Assembly: GCA_016932475.1 (NCBI GenBank)
Contig: JAFGCU010000119.1
Coordinates: 1-49,680, forward strand
DNA from: Anaerolineales bacterium
Lineage (GTDB): Bacteria; Chloroflexota; Anaerolineae; Anaerolineales; RBG-16-64-43
Direction: 5' to 3'
DNA: 49,680 nucleotides
Shown: one piece after another, positions 16,990 to 25,806 of the stretch
How positions within the stretch are numbered: the stretch's first letter is position 1
Layout: every line of letters begins with the position of its first letter
Notes under the pieces: generated by a model
What the model was told of the DNA's origin: nothing
The model's database searches: none
Seen by the model: the letters and a program-made list of their open reading frames with translations, nothing else
Position numbers and translations under genes: made by a program

Positions 16990-17480
16990 GTTTGTGTCCG
17001 TCATTCCGGCGCGGTTTGATCCGTCATTCCGGCACGGCTTGATCCGTCCTTCCGGCATGTTTTTGTTCGTCATCCCGGTGCTTTTTATTCGTCATCCCGG
17101 CGTGATCTCAGCCGGGATCCCTATCTTTGTAATATGCGATCGAATTATTGTTAGAGAAACTCCTGGATGCCGGCCTCGTGCACGCCGACATGACGGATAC
17201 TGAAAAATCCCGGATGCCGGCCTCGTGCACGCCGGCATGACGGATTCTGAAAATTCCTGGATGCCGGCCTCGTGCACGCCGGCATGACGGATACTGAAAA
17301 ATCCCGGATTCCCGAGCCTGCCCCCGTTGGCCAAGTGGTCGTCATCCCGGCGTGATCGTGGCCGGGATCCATAACGCGCCCTTTCATAACCTGCTCCCCC
17401 AATAAAAAAACCTGGATTCCCGCTAAGAACACCCTTGCTTCGCGAGGGCAAGCGCGGGAATGACGATCCCTGTCTACCCC
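16990..17480. repeat. Repeat-dense gap with a 47-bp tandem array
   Basis: Bases 17000-17120 hold several degenerate CGTCATTCCGGCG-type units. From 17165 a 47-bp unit (GGATGCCGGCCTCGTGCACG, then CCGGCATGACGGATACTG) is repeated at 17165, 17212 and 17259, with a diverged fourth start at 17306. Further palindromes lie at 17340-17372 and 17412-17465, the latter containing a small inner hairpin (CCCTTG/CGAGGG). No gene is evident. Confidence 0.75.
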
Positions 17481-17545
17481 CTTTATCTCACTCGGGATTG
17501 ACGAACGATCGACGCGCCCGCCGCCCAGCTCGTTCCCGCGTATTC

Positions 17546-19612
17546 CTATTCCAACGAATACAGCGTATACCCATCCCCGAACCGTTCCACTACCGGGAGC
17601 TCCATTTGCAGCCGATCCAGCTCCTCCCAGTCCGCTTCCGCATATTCGCTCCGTGAGGCGCGCTCGAAACCGGCTCCCGTGTCAAAAAGCAGCACGTGGG
17701 TCCATCCTTCCTCGCGCCACTGGGCGATGATTTCCTCCGCCGTCAGCCCGCTGCGCATCAGCAGGTACCAGCGGTCGATGGTGGCATCCTCAGAGCATGC
17801 CTGCCCGCAGTAAAAACCGCGCGGCTCCCACAGCATCAGCACCCGCGAGCCGTCCGGGAGCGCCCGCGCAGACTCCGCCGCCCGCACGTGCCAGCCCAGA
17901 TTCGTTTCCAAATATTCCGCGCGGGTCTGGGAACCGGAAAGGTATCCGGGGACTCCGGACGCGATCCAGGATTGTCCGAACCCGGCCAGCTGGACCGCGA
18001 GGACGAGCGCGCCCAAAACGGCCGCCGCCGCGCCAAGCCGGACAACCCTCAGCCGGATTCTCCACAAACCTTCGAAACCGTACGCCGCGAGAAGCGCGAT
18101 CCCGGGGAACAGCGAGAGGTACAAGCGCGGTTGAACCAGCAATTCCGAGAAGAATCCGCCCACGCCGCACACCGCCCAGAAAACAATCGCGCTCAGCCAG
18201 CACAGCTTCAGCAGGAGCCGCGCCGCGGGCGGCTCGCCGGTGCGGGCCACAAGCGCGCCCGGCAGGAACGCCAGCAGGAGCGGACCGATCGTCACCGCGA
18301 AAGGCGCCGCGCCGTAGGCGCCGATCGTCGATTGCAGCAGCGGCGTCACGGCCGCCATCCACCATGCGCCTTCAAGCGGCCGGCCGGTGAAAAAATCCAT
18401 CCGCTGCGCGGCCAGCGGGCCGGCATCGAGGATCGGCGGCAGCGGATTACCGAAGAACGCCATTCCTCGGAAGATCCACGGAAGAAAGGCCAGGGAAAAA
18501 ACGGCCAATAGGATGGTAAGGCTTCGGAGGGATTCTTTCGGGTGCTTCCGCGACAGGACGGCGAAGATCAGCACCCCAAGTAGACTTCCGGCCGTGTATT
18601 TGGTCCCGGCCGCGAACCCGGCCAATATTCCCGCGAATACAAGCCGGGTCGGATCTTCCCGGCTGGAAAATACGCTCAGCGCGGCGAATCCGAACAGCGC
18701 GGAGAGCCAATCCACGTACCCCCATCCCATCGAACGGGCCAGCGTATCCCCTGAAAGCAGCAGCGCGGCGGGGAGCAGGGTATGCCGGAGGCCCATCCGG
18801 CGCGCGGTTCCCGTCAGCCCAAGAAGGACCAGGCAGGCCGTCCCCCAGCCCAGCACGGCCGCGGTCTCGCCCCGCCCGGTCAGTCCCATCGCCGCGGTGA
18901 AGAGCATCTCCCCCGACAGCGGCATCTCCCGGAAAAGCGAATCGCCGGCGTACGAAAGCGATCCTCCGGCGAGGATCTGCTGTGGAATGCGGAAGTGATA
19001 GACGAGCGCATCCCAGGCGGCGGGCGGCGCCAGCGCGATCCCGAGCGAAAGCGCGAGTGATCCGGCGAGAAAAAATCCCAGGCCGAGCGGGAACGCGCCC
19101 TTTTCAATCGGCGGACGGGGCGCGTGTTTTGCGAAATCCACCATCCCGATCAACATCGGCCGTGAGACCAGCAGCGTCAACCCGGCGCACAGCACCAGCG
19201 CCGCGGAGCGGGTCATCCACCCGGCCCAGGCGGTCCCGAGGAACAGCAGCGCCAGCGTCCCCAAGCCGAGCGCTCCGGATATGGCAATCCTTTCGGGAGT
19301 GGAAATTTCCCTGTCGCGGAAGAACGGCCGCCCGATCCCGACGCTTATCCAAAGAATCCACCCGGCAGCCGAGAGATCGACCAGCGCATCCCGGATTCTT
19401 TCCCCTGCCCCGGCGGCCGAGAGATGCGTCAACGCATCCGAAATCCTTTCCCATGCTCCGGGGGAAAACGGTTTGTGGAAAATGTAGAAAACCGCGATCG
19501 GGACGATCACCCAAAGGCTCGCCGCGATGAAGCCCAGGACACGGCGAACGGTTATTTTTTCTCCGGCGGGTGAAGCCTTTGGAGAGGGTTCCGTCTGAGA
19601 TCGGAATGTCAT
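17546..19612 (-). CDS. GT-C-like polytopic membrane protein with C-terminal soluble domain
   Basis: A 688-residue integral membrane protein with about 12-13 helices. The loop motif PPAAWDALVYHFRIPQQIL is typical of PMT/GT39-like glycosyltransferases of the GT-C fold, which use polyprenyl-phosphate sugars at the outer membrane face. The last 150 residues are soluble and contain a CGQACSEDATIDRWY segment. An in-frame internal duplication near residues 55-85 reads SDALTHLSAAG and RDALVDLSAAG. It resembles the 627-residue protein at 5190-7073 in plan but not in detail. Acceptor unknown. The start at 19612 has a weak ribosome site. Confidence 0.75.
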   Translation of the reverse strand: MTFRSQTEPSPKASPAGEKITVRRVLGFIAASLWVIVPIAVFYIFHKPFSPGAWERISDALTHLSAAGAGERIRDALVDLSAAGWILWISVGIGRPFFRDREISTPERIAISGALGLGTLALLFLGTAWAGWMTRSAALVLCAGLTLLVSRPMLIGMVDFAKHAPRPPIEKGAFPLGLGFFLAGSLALSLGIALAPPAAWDALVYHFRIPQQILAGGSLSYAGDSLFREMPLSGEMLFTAAMGLTGRGETAAVLGWGTACLVLLGLTGTARRMGLRHTLLPAALLLSGDTLARSMGWGYVDWLSALFGFAALSVFSSREDPTRLVFAGILAGFAAGTKYTAGSLLGVLIFAVLSRKHPKESLRSLTILLAVFSLAFLPWIFRGMAFFGNPLPPILDAGPLAAQRMDFFTGRPLEGAWWMAAVTPLLQSTIGAYGAAPFAVTIGPLLLAFLPGALVARTGEPPAARLLLKLCWLSAIVFWAVCGVGGFFSELLVQPRLYLSLFPGIALLAAYGFEGLWRIRLRVVRLGAAAAVLGALVLAVQLAGFGQSWIASGVPGYLSGSQTRAEYLETNLGWHVRAAESARALPDGSRVLMLWEPRGFYCGQACSEDATIDRWYLLMRSGLTAEEIIAQWREEGWTHVLLFDTGAGFERASRSEYAEADWEELDRLQMELPVVERFGDGYTLYSLE

Positions 19613-19864
19613 CCGGCCACGCTTTCTACATTATTTCAAACACCAAATCCACTTGAGATAAACCATTATATGGAAGCGTTGAGGGGAAGTCAAAAAGCGG
19701 TAATTTGTCATGCCGGCGGGTTCGTAGCCGGCATCCAGAGGTTTTTATGCCACCCCAAGGGAATATTGGAGTGCGTTTTGGATCCCGGCTAGAAGCACGC
19801 CGGGATGACGTACTCACTTCAGACCGGCGCGATCTATCTGACCGCGCCGGTCTGCGCATATCCC
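19613..19864. repeat. Two palindromic repeats and a hairpin between convergent-spaced minus genes
   Basis: TGTCATGCCGGC (19707) with GCCGGCATCC (19727), then GATCCCGGC with GCCGGGATGACG (to about 19810), both members of the common family. AGACCGGCGCG (19821-19831) with CGCGCCGGTCT (19843-19853) forms an 11-bp stem directly after the DUF4173 gene stop and may end its transcript. Confidence 0.65.
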
Positions 19865-21454
19865 CTAATCCATCCACCCGTATTGACCCCAACAATCCAC
19901 TTCGTTCCCATTCACCGTCACGTACAACCACCCGCGTTCCTCGTGGACCGGATAATCCGCCGCGACCGAACTCGCCCGCAGCAGGCGCAGCGCCGTCTCG
20001 ACCGGCCAGAGGTACGATTGCCAGGCGTCATCATGGTTTTGCTCCATCCGCGCCAGCCGGCAGGAGAGGCCGGCCCCGATCCGATCCCGGTCGGCCGGCA
20101 ACGCGCTGGTGTCATACAGCGCCAGCAATTCCGGCACGGCATCCGCCGAGAGCTGATCGAAGTATTCCGTATCCAGGTCCTCCTCCACGGCCGCCCGCGC
20201 CCCGCCCTCCGCCCGGAAGCCGATCGACCGCAATCCGTTCAAGCGGACGATGGATGCGTCGACGTTCAGGATCGCCAGTGTCAGAGTGAAACCGAAAGCC
20301 ACGGAAATCGCCGCCGCGCTGAACCAGCGGATGCGCCCGAGGATCTCGAGCGCCGCCACCGCCACCAGGAGAATTCCCAGCCAGATGATGAAGACATGGG
20401 TGTACAGGCGCAATCCGCTGAAGCCGTAGGCGTCTTCATACAGCGTCAGCCGCCGGAAGGAGGAGACGAGGATGACCACGACCAGCGCCACCAGGAACAG
20501 CCCGATCCCGGAGTAGATCCGCCGGCGCGCCGGATCCTCGCGCCGGGTGAGCGAGCCGAATCCGAGGAAGAGGACCAGGCTGAAGAACGCCACCGCCACC
20601 AGTTCGCCGAATCCGCGCCGGGCGTATTCCGAATAGGTGAATCCTTCGGCGGTGATGTTTTCCACGCCGCCGAAGAAGTAGCGGAACTGAATGACGACGA
20701 ACACGGTGAACAGAAGGCAAACGCTGCCCAGCACCACCGCGGCTTCGACAAATCCGATGAACGGCTTGACGCGCTGGTTTTCCGGCTGCGCGAGCCACTC
20801 TTCCCGGCTGGAGAGCATCGCGTGCAAAAACACGCCCGCCAGCAGGTACATCCCGATCAGGATGTACGCCGCCCGGAAAAGGTATTCCGGCAGGCGTTCG
20901 ATGTCGAACAGGAATTTCATCGCCCGTTCGAAGACCGGATCGGCCGCCGAAAGCAGCGCGGCAAAAACCAGCACCACCGGCAGCGCCAGGACAAGCCCGC
21001 GCAGGACGGCCGGCAGCCAGCGCCGCCAGCCGGAAGCGCCGGAATCCGCCGGCTTCTTCTCCGCCGGAAGGAGGGCCGGGTGCAGCGCGGCCGAGGCGGC
21101 CAGTTTGAACGCGGCGATCAGATGATCGACCATCCCGTAGAACGGCCAGTTCCCGCCGCGGTAGGTGTAGGCCAGGATCGCGAGCAGTGCCAGCGAGAGC
21201 ACCCCGCCGCAAAACACCGTGAACGGCTCCACCCGCAGGAAGGTGATCGCCGCCGCAGCCAGGATGCACGGAATGAGGATGACGGATTTCCAGTTCGGCC
21301 AGACGCCGACCAACCCGGCCGAGATGACCCCGGCCGCCAGGCACACGACGATAAACAGGAAGAAGCAAATCCCCGGCGCATGGCCCCAGAAGAGGACATC
21401 GAACAAGACGGCGGCCGCCAGGGCGATCCACCAGATCCATTTTCGTTGAACCAT
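19865..21454 (-). CDS. DUF4173/DUF4153-type integral membrane protein
   Basis: A 529-residue protein with about 12 helices and a soluble C-terminal ~120 residues. The block ITAEGFTYSEYARRGFGELV is typical of the DUF4173 family, which sometimes neighbours two-component sensors. The start at 21454 is set by GTGGAGG five bases before the ATG and by the helix that follows (KWIWWIALAAAVLFDVLFWG); an upstream extension of 85 codons lacks any signal. The C-terminal part (LDTEYFDQLSADAVPELLALYD ...) is Asp/Glu-rich. Biochemical function is unknown in the family. It appears monocistronic. Confidence 0.8.
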   Translation of the reverse strand: MVQRKWIWWIALAAAVLFDVLFWGHAPGICFFLFIVVCLAAGVISAGLVGVWPNWKSVILIPCILAAAAITFLRVEPFTVFCGGVLSLALLAILAYTYRGGNWPFYGMVDHLIAAFKLAASAALHPALLPAEKKPADSGASGWRRWLPAVLRGLVLALPVVLVFAALLSAADPVFERAMKFLFDIERLPEYLFRAAYILIGMYLLAGVFLHAMLSSREEWLAQPENQRVKPFIGFVEAAVVLGSVCLLFTVFVVIQFRYFFGGVENITAEGFTYSEYARRGFGELVAVAFFSLVLFLGFGSLTRREDPARRRIYSGIGLFLVALVVVILVSSFRRLTLYEDAYGFSGLRLYTHVFIIWLGILLVAVAALEILGRIRWFSAAAISVAFGFTLTLAILNVDASIVRLNGLRSIGFRAEGGARAAVEEDLDTEYFDQLSADAVPELLALYDTSALPADRDRIGAGLSCRLARMEQNHDDAWQSYLWPVETALRLLRASSVAADYPVHEERGWLYVTVNGNEVDCWGQYGWMD

Positions 21455-21824
21455 TCTGCCTCCACGGTAATTGATTTCCGCCAATATAACAAAGTCGTCA
21501 AACCGCTTCCAGCACCCGGGTGCCCGCGGATTGGCCTTTGAAATCAGCCGGAAAATACCGAAAAACAGGCGCCATTTCATCCCGCGGGAGAGATGCACCC
21601 CCCAGATACACCTTCCGACCCATGACAATGCACCCCCTTGTAAACCATTATTGGGCTCAGCGGAACCGTTGCATTCGAAAATTCTTGCGCGCCCAATACC
21701 GGAATCCACGGATTTCGCCGACGACCTAACGGGAAAAAGAAATCAAAAATCCGTGCCTTCCGCTTTTTTCCGAGCAATCCGCGTGCGAGAGATTGTTCCC
21801 GGACCATAGAGAGAGGTGTTTGCC
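21455..21824. other. Gap between divergent genes; nothing assigned
   Basis: Contains upstream regions of the DUF4173 gene (minus) and the acyltransferase gene (plus). No strong promoter pair, hairpin or gene was found; short open frames lack coding character. Confidence 0.4.
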
Positions 21825-22544
21825 ATGCATTCCATGTTCTTCCGCCTCGGATTACCGGTGATCGACCTTTACGAAAACCTGATGTTCGATATCGACATCC
21901 GCAGGCAGAAACCGCTGCCGGCCGGCCCGAAAATCCTCGTCTCCAATCATCCAACGACGACGGATCCCTTTCTCATTCTGGAGATCGCTCCGGAACCGGT
22001 GCGGATCCTGATCGAGGAGCGCCTGTTCCAGGTTCCCCTCTTCGGAACGTACCTGCGCCTGGCTGGGCATATCCCTGTGCTGCAGAGCAGCGGCCGCTCC
22101 GCATACGACACCGCGCTTCAGACTCTCCGCGAGCGGAAATCGGTCGCCCTGTACCCGGAAGGCGCGATCAGCCCAACGGAGGGGGGAATCCATCGCCCGC
22201 GCACCGGCGCCGCGCGCCTGGCGCTCGAATCGGGTGCGCCCATCGTTCCAATCGGAGTCGCGCTCGACCGCGCCCGAATCCGCCGGATTGAGACCAAAGT
22301 CCGGAATGAGCCGGCGCTCGGGACTTGGTATTTCCACGGCCCGTACGCCATCTCGGTCGGATCCCCGATGATCTTCCGCGGGAATGTGGAGGATCGGGAA
22401 CTGGTGGAATCGATCTCGCAGGAGATCATGGAGCGGATCGCAAGCCTCGAGCATGAAAGCCGTCTGAGGCTGGACGCCCGGAAATCCGTAAAACGGTCCG
22501 GCGCCGGGCTGCGCACGGTGATCGGCGAGGTCATCTATGAATGA
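21825..22544 (+). CDS. PlsC-type 1-acyl-glycerol-phosphate acyltransferase
   Basis: A 239-residue acyltransferase of the PlsC/LPLAT family. The HX4D motif is in SNHPTTTDPF, followed by a middle block VPLFGTYLRLAGHIPV and the third motif LYPEGAISPTEGG; a Pro-containing fourth block (APIVPIGVAL) is present. It transfers acyl chains to a glycerolipid or other lipid acceptor at the inner membrane face. The ATG at 21825 is chosen for the AGAGAGG eight bases upstream; a GTG three codons earlier is possible. Its stop overlaps the next ATG by eight bases (ATGAATGA), so the two are coupled. Acceptor specificity is not evident. Confidence 0.87.
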   Translation: MHSMFFRLGLPVIDLYENLMFDIDIRRQKPLPAGPKILVSNHPTTTDPFLILEIAPEPVRILIEERLFQVPLFGTYLRLAGHIPVLQSSGRSAYDTALQTLRERKSVALYPEGAISPTEGGIHRPRTGAARLALESGAPIVPIGVALDRARIRRIETKVRNEPALGTWYFHGPYAISVGSPMIFRGNVEDRELVESISQEIMERIASLEHESRLRLDARKSVKRSGAGLRTVIGEVIYE

Positions 22545-23718
22545 CCGTACCCGCACCGGCGCGGGCTCGCCTCCGCTGATCGCCGAAATCCGGGTCGGCG
22601 CCTGGCTGGAAGATGGGCCGGCCGCCAAATGGTTCCCCGGTTTTTCCATGCGCCGCGTCAGGGACGGTGAATCCCTGCTACGCGGCCCGCTGCCCGATCA
22701 GGCGGCATTGTTCGGTGTCCTGCACCGGCTGCGCGACCTCGCCATCCCGCTGCGGTCCGTGAACATCCTGACCGAACCAAAACAAACCCGCGCGGCGGTC
22801 TTTGCGCGCCAGACTATACAGGGAGATCCGACGATGAATCCTGTTGCCTCTCCGCCCGACCCGCATCCCGCGGGCGAATCGATCCTGATCACCGGCTGCT
22901 CCTCGGGAATAGGCCTGGCGATGGCGCTGCACCTGGCCTCGCGCGGGTTCCACGTCCTGGCCGCGGTCCGGCGCGAGCCGGATGCCGAGCGCCTGCGCGG
23001 GTTCCACCTCTCAAGCCTGGAACCCGTCTGCCCGCTGGATCTTGCCGATCCCGCGCAGATAACCGCCGCGGCGGCTTCCATTAACGAAAGCCTGGCCCGC
23101 AAAGGTCGCGACCGCCTGTACGCCGTCATAAACAATGCCGGCGGCGGATTTATCGCGCCGGTCGAGCTCATGGATATCGGTCGCTTCCGCGCGGAGATGG
23201 AAACCCGCGTGATGGGGCCGGTCGCGCTTCTGCAATCCCTCCTGCCCCTGGTGCGCCGCGCGCGCGGCGGGCGGATCCTGTGGATCGCCACCCCCGCGCT
23301 GGTGGCAATTCCATACGTCGCCAGCATCCACGCCTGCGAATTCGCGATGAACTGCGTCGCGCAGAATCTGCACCTGGAGCTTTCCCCGTGACGGATCCCC
23401 AACATCCTGATCGGCTGCGGCGGAATCCGGACCGCCGCACCGGGCCGCACGAAAACAGAACTGGAGGCGTCCCTGCGAGGTTGGCCGCGGGAGACTTCCG
23501 ATTTGTACGCCAAATCCCTTCAGAAACTGCAGGATCAATTCGAGCAGTTTGACGACCGGCGGACTGAACCGGAGGCGGTGGCGAAGGCCGTCTATTCCGC
23601 GCTGATGGCGGAAAAACCGAAGCGCAAGTATCTCGTCGGGCACCAGGCCGGGCTGCTTAATTTTGCGAGCCGGCTCCCGCAACCGGTGGTCGACGGGATT
23701 TTTCAGAACCGGATCTGA
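22537..23718 (+). pseudogene. Small domain fused to an SDR that is interrupted by in-frame TGA
   Basis: One reading frame holds two parts. Residues 1-95 (MRRVRDGESLLRGPLPDQAALFG..., LRDLAIPLRSVN) resemble short proteins often found beside SDR genes. From ATG 22834 (ribosome site GGGAGA) follows an SDR domain with TGCSSGIG and NNAGGGF. The frame meets TGA at 23389-23391 in LHLELSP-stop-RIPNILIGCGG, then stays open in the same frame to 23718. Related SDRs usually have Trp after the Pro, so TGG to TGA is the simplest change. The active site reads PYVASIHACEF, lacking Lys four after Tyr, so activity was doubtful even before the stop. Pseudogene, sequencing error or recoding remain possible; the first two are likeliest. 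Confidence 0.72.
22821..22836 (+). promoter_or_regulatory. Internal ribosome site for the SDR part
   Basis: GGGAGA (22821-22826) lies seven bases before ATG 22834, inside the longer open frame. It supports the SDR being also, or originally, translated as a separate protein. Confidence 0.5.
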
Positions 23719-23970
23719 GCGGCGATCACAACGCCTGAGGCATGTCGAAGCCCGTCATTCCCCCAGGCTCTTAGCGGGAATCCACAAGGAACATGGACAA
23801 CTCTCTTCTCAATGTTGGCTTGATCTGGTGTGTGCTTGCAGCGATTCCGCCGGTTTGACGATCGTTGAGACCCCCCGGATGCCCGCTTAACGCGCGCGGG
23901 CATGGCGCACGTACCGGACAGGGCCGGCGCGGGCAAGACGAACACTTACCCGAGAGCATTCGGCGCCCTC
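23719..23970. repeat. Repeat-bearing gap
   Basis: Includes a CGTCATTCCC...GCGGGAATCC unit near 23753-23785 and a palindrome near 23877-23906 (GATGCCCGC/CGCGGGCAT). No gene was recognised. Confidence 0.5.
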
Positions 23971-23973
23971 GTT

Positions 23974-24008
23974 CAAGGGGAAACAGAAATTTCCCCTTGG
24001 GATATAAT
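23974..24008 (+). promoter_or_regulatory. -10 box preceded by a 10-bp inverted repeat (possible operator)
   Basis: TATAAT at 24003-24008. Immediately upstream CAAGGGGAAA (23974-23983) and TTTCCCCTTG (23990-23999) form a perfect inverted repeat with a 6-base spacer, covering the -35 to -15 zone where no good -35 hexamer is seen. This fits an operator or activator site; a hairpin ending upstream transcription is less likely without a T-run. Confidence 0.45.
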
Positions 24009-24032
24009 CAGGGCAAGAATTCGCCGAACATC

Positions 24033-25706
24033 ATGGACCAGCCCGCTCATCATCCATTGCTGCAGAAGGCCATCGCCCTCGCCCAATCCGGGAAGGTGGA
24101 GGACGCCCACGCGCTGCTGCACCGGATCACCGCCGAGGATCCGACTCAGGAATTGGCCTGGCTGTGGCTGGTCCAGACCGAACCCGATCACCAGCAGCGG
24201 ATTCAAATTCTGGAAGAGTGCCTGCGCCACAACCCGCAAAGCGAATACGCGCGCAAAGGCCTGGCCGGTTTCCGCACCGGCCCCCTGACGGGCAACCGGC
24301 CTCCGGGAAAACCCCCCACTTACTACCGGCCGAAGAAAGGCACCGGGCCGTTGAAGCGTTCCGGCTGCCGCTGGAAAACTCTCCTCGCGCTGGCCGCTCT
24401 GGCCGCCGGAATTTCCCTGATCATCGCCGGAGTGGTTTTTTATCCCGAGTGGAGAGGCTTCTTCGGGCTGCCGGCCAATCCTTTGGCGCTGCTGCCGATC
24501 CCGGCGGGGAAAACCGCCACTTCCACCCCCACGGCCGCCGAGACCGCAACCTTCACCGCATCAAATACCTACACTCCCTCCGTGACCAGTTCGCGGACCA
24601 GAACCTTCACGCCGTCCCTGACATACACGCCGACCCTCACCCTGGTTCCGACCTTGTACCTCGGCACTCCGGTGGCGGATGAACCGGCTCTTCTGTTCGT
24701 CAGCGAGGAAGGCTGCAGCGTGATGCGGCTGCCCCTGTCCGGCGGGGTTCCGGTATCCCTCACCAGGGAAATCGCCGCGGATTGCATTCAGCCGCGGATT
24801 TCCCCCGACGGCCAGAAGCTGGCCTTTATCGCCGATCCGCCCGGCAATCAGATCGTGACGACCAACCTGGATGGTTCGCGGCGCAGGGTGTTCACCACGC
24901 TGACGGCGAGCACCGGCGCCGGGCGGACGATCTGGACCTTTGCCTATTCCCCGAACAGCCAGCAGGTCGCATTTGTGGCGTCCGGCTTCACCAAAGATGC
25001 GCTGGGCGCGCTGCAGATCAACAACGATTTCGGTTTTCTGTACACCGCTCCGGTGGCCACCGGGTATGCCAAGCAGCAGAAGGCGCTGGGAGTCGAATCC
25101 AGCCTGTCGGGACGGATAACCTGGTCGCCGGATGGAGAATGGGTGTTTTCCTACGACCGGGGCAATCCGCTGGAAGAAGCCTCCTACCCGTTTGCGTTCC
25201 GCGCTTCGGATTCACGCACGGTGTGGGTGGCCCAGGAAGACCCGTACCTCGGACATTACGATTGGTCGCCCGACGGCCTGTACCTGGCCTCGCTGTTTCC
25301 GAAGAAACCCTCCACCGCCGCGCTTGCGGAGGATGCCGCCGCGGACCAAAATTACATCATCATCTCCGGGCTGGATGAAACCAAGCACTACATCCCGCTG
25401 AAGGACAAGGGCTACGATCCTGTGTTCGGCGCGCGCTGGTTCCCCGACCGGTCCGCCTTCCTCCTCTTCCACACGCCGTCGCGGAAGCTGGTCGCGGTTT
25501 CGGAGGAAGGGGAAATGCTGTATCCGGTGGCCGGGCTGGAGACGGCGCCGGCGCAAATCGCCTGGTCGCCGGACGGGCAATGGATCGCGATCCTCGAAAA
25601 ATCCTCGCCCCAATCTCCCGGGACTCTGATGATCGTCCATCCGGACGGCACAGACCTGCGCTTCATGGCGCGGGGCCTGGCGGACGCTCCCGTGGCGTGG
25701 AGATAA
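24033..25706 (+). CDS. TPR, membrane helix and PD40 propeller protein
   Basis: A 557-residue protein from ATG 24033. Residues 1-90 form a TPR-like helical region (QKAIALAQSGKVEDAHALLH, then EDPTQELAWLWL). One transmembrane helix follows (LLALAALAAGISLIIAGVVF, about residues 113-135), then a Thr/Pro/Ser-rich spacer and a PD40 beta-propeller with ISPDGQKLAFI, WSPDGEWVFSY, WSPDGLYLASL and WSPDGQWIAIL blades. The topology suggests a cytoplasmic TPR part and an extracellular propeller. The design is common in Chloroflexota; no enzyme motif is seen. Start supported by the -10 box 24 bases upstream. Confidence 0.85.
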   Translation: MDQPAHHPLLQKAIALAQSGKVEDAHALLHRITAEDPTQELAWLWLVQTEPDHQQRIQILEECLRHNPQSEYARKGLAGFRTGPLTGNRPPGKPPTYYRPKKGTGPLKRSGCRWKTLLALAALAAGISLIIAGVVFYPEWRGFFGLPANPLALLPIPAGKTATSTPTAAETATFTASNTYTPSVTSSRTRTFTPSLTYTPTLTLVPTLYLGTPVADEPALLFVSEEGCSVMRLPLSGGVPVSLTREIAADCIQPRISPDGQKLAFIADPPGNQIVTTNLDGSRRRVFTTLTASTGAGRTIWTFAYSPNSQQVAFVASGFTKDALGALQINNDFGFLYTAPVATGYAKQQKALGVESSLSGRITWSPDGEWVFSYDRGNPLEEASYPFAFRASDSRTVWVAQEDPYLGHYDWSPDGLYLASLFPKKPSTAALAEDAAADQNYIIISGLDETKHYIPLKDKGYDPVFGARWFPDRSAFLLFHTPSRKLVAVSEEGEMLYPVAGLETAPAQIAWSPDGQWIAILEKSSPQSPGTLMIVHPDGTDLRFMARGLADAPVAWR

Positions 25707-25806
25707 TCCATTCCCCGGCAGGCTACATTATATGAATCCTGTCCGAGCGGCCCCCCGCCAGCCTCCGCACCCAATACCCATGACACCCGAGCTTGAGAAG
25801 GTTTGA

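Noticed and set aside
14623-17019. A 798-codon open frame opposite the EF-G-like gene
   Set aside because: It is fully antisense to a clear GTPase gene, is rich in His/Arg/Gly as expected for shadow frames of GC-rich codons, and has no family motif.
17165-17310. Possible CRISPR array
   Set aside because: Units repeat end to end at 47 bp with no unique spacers, and no cas genes are in the window.
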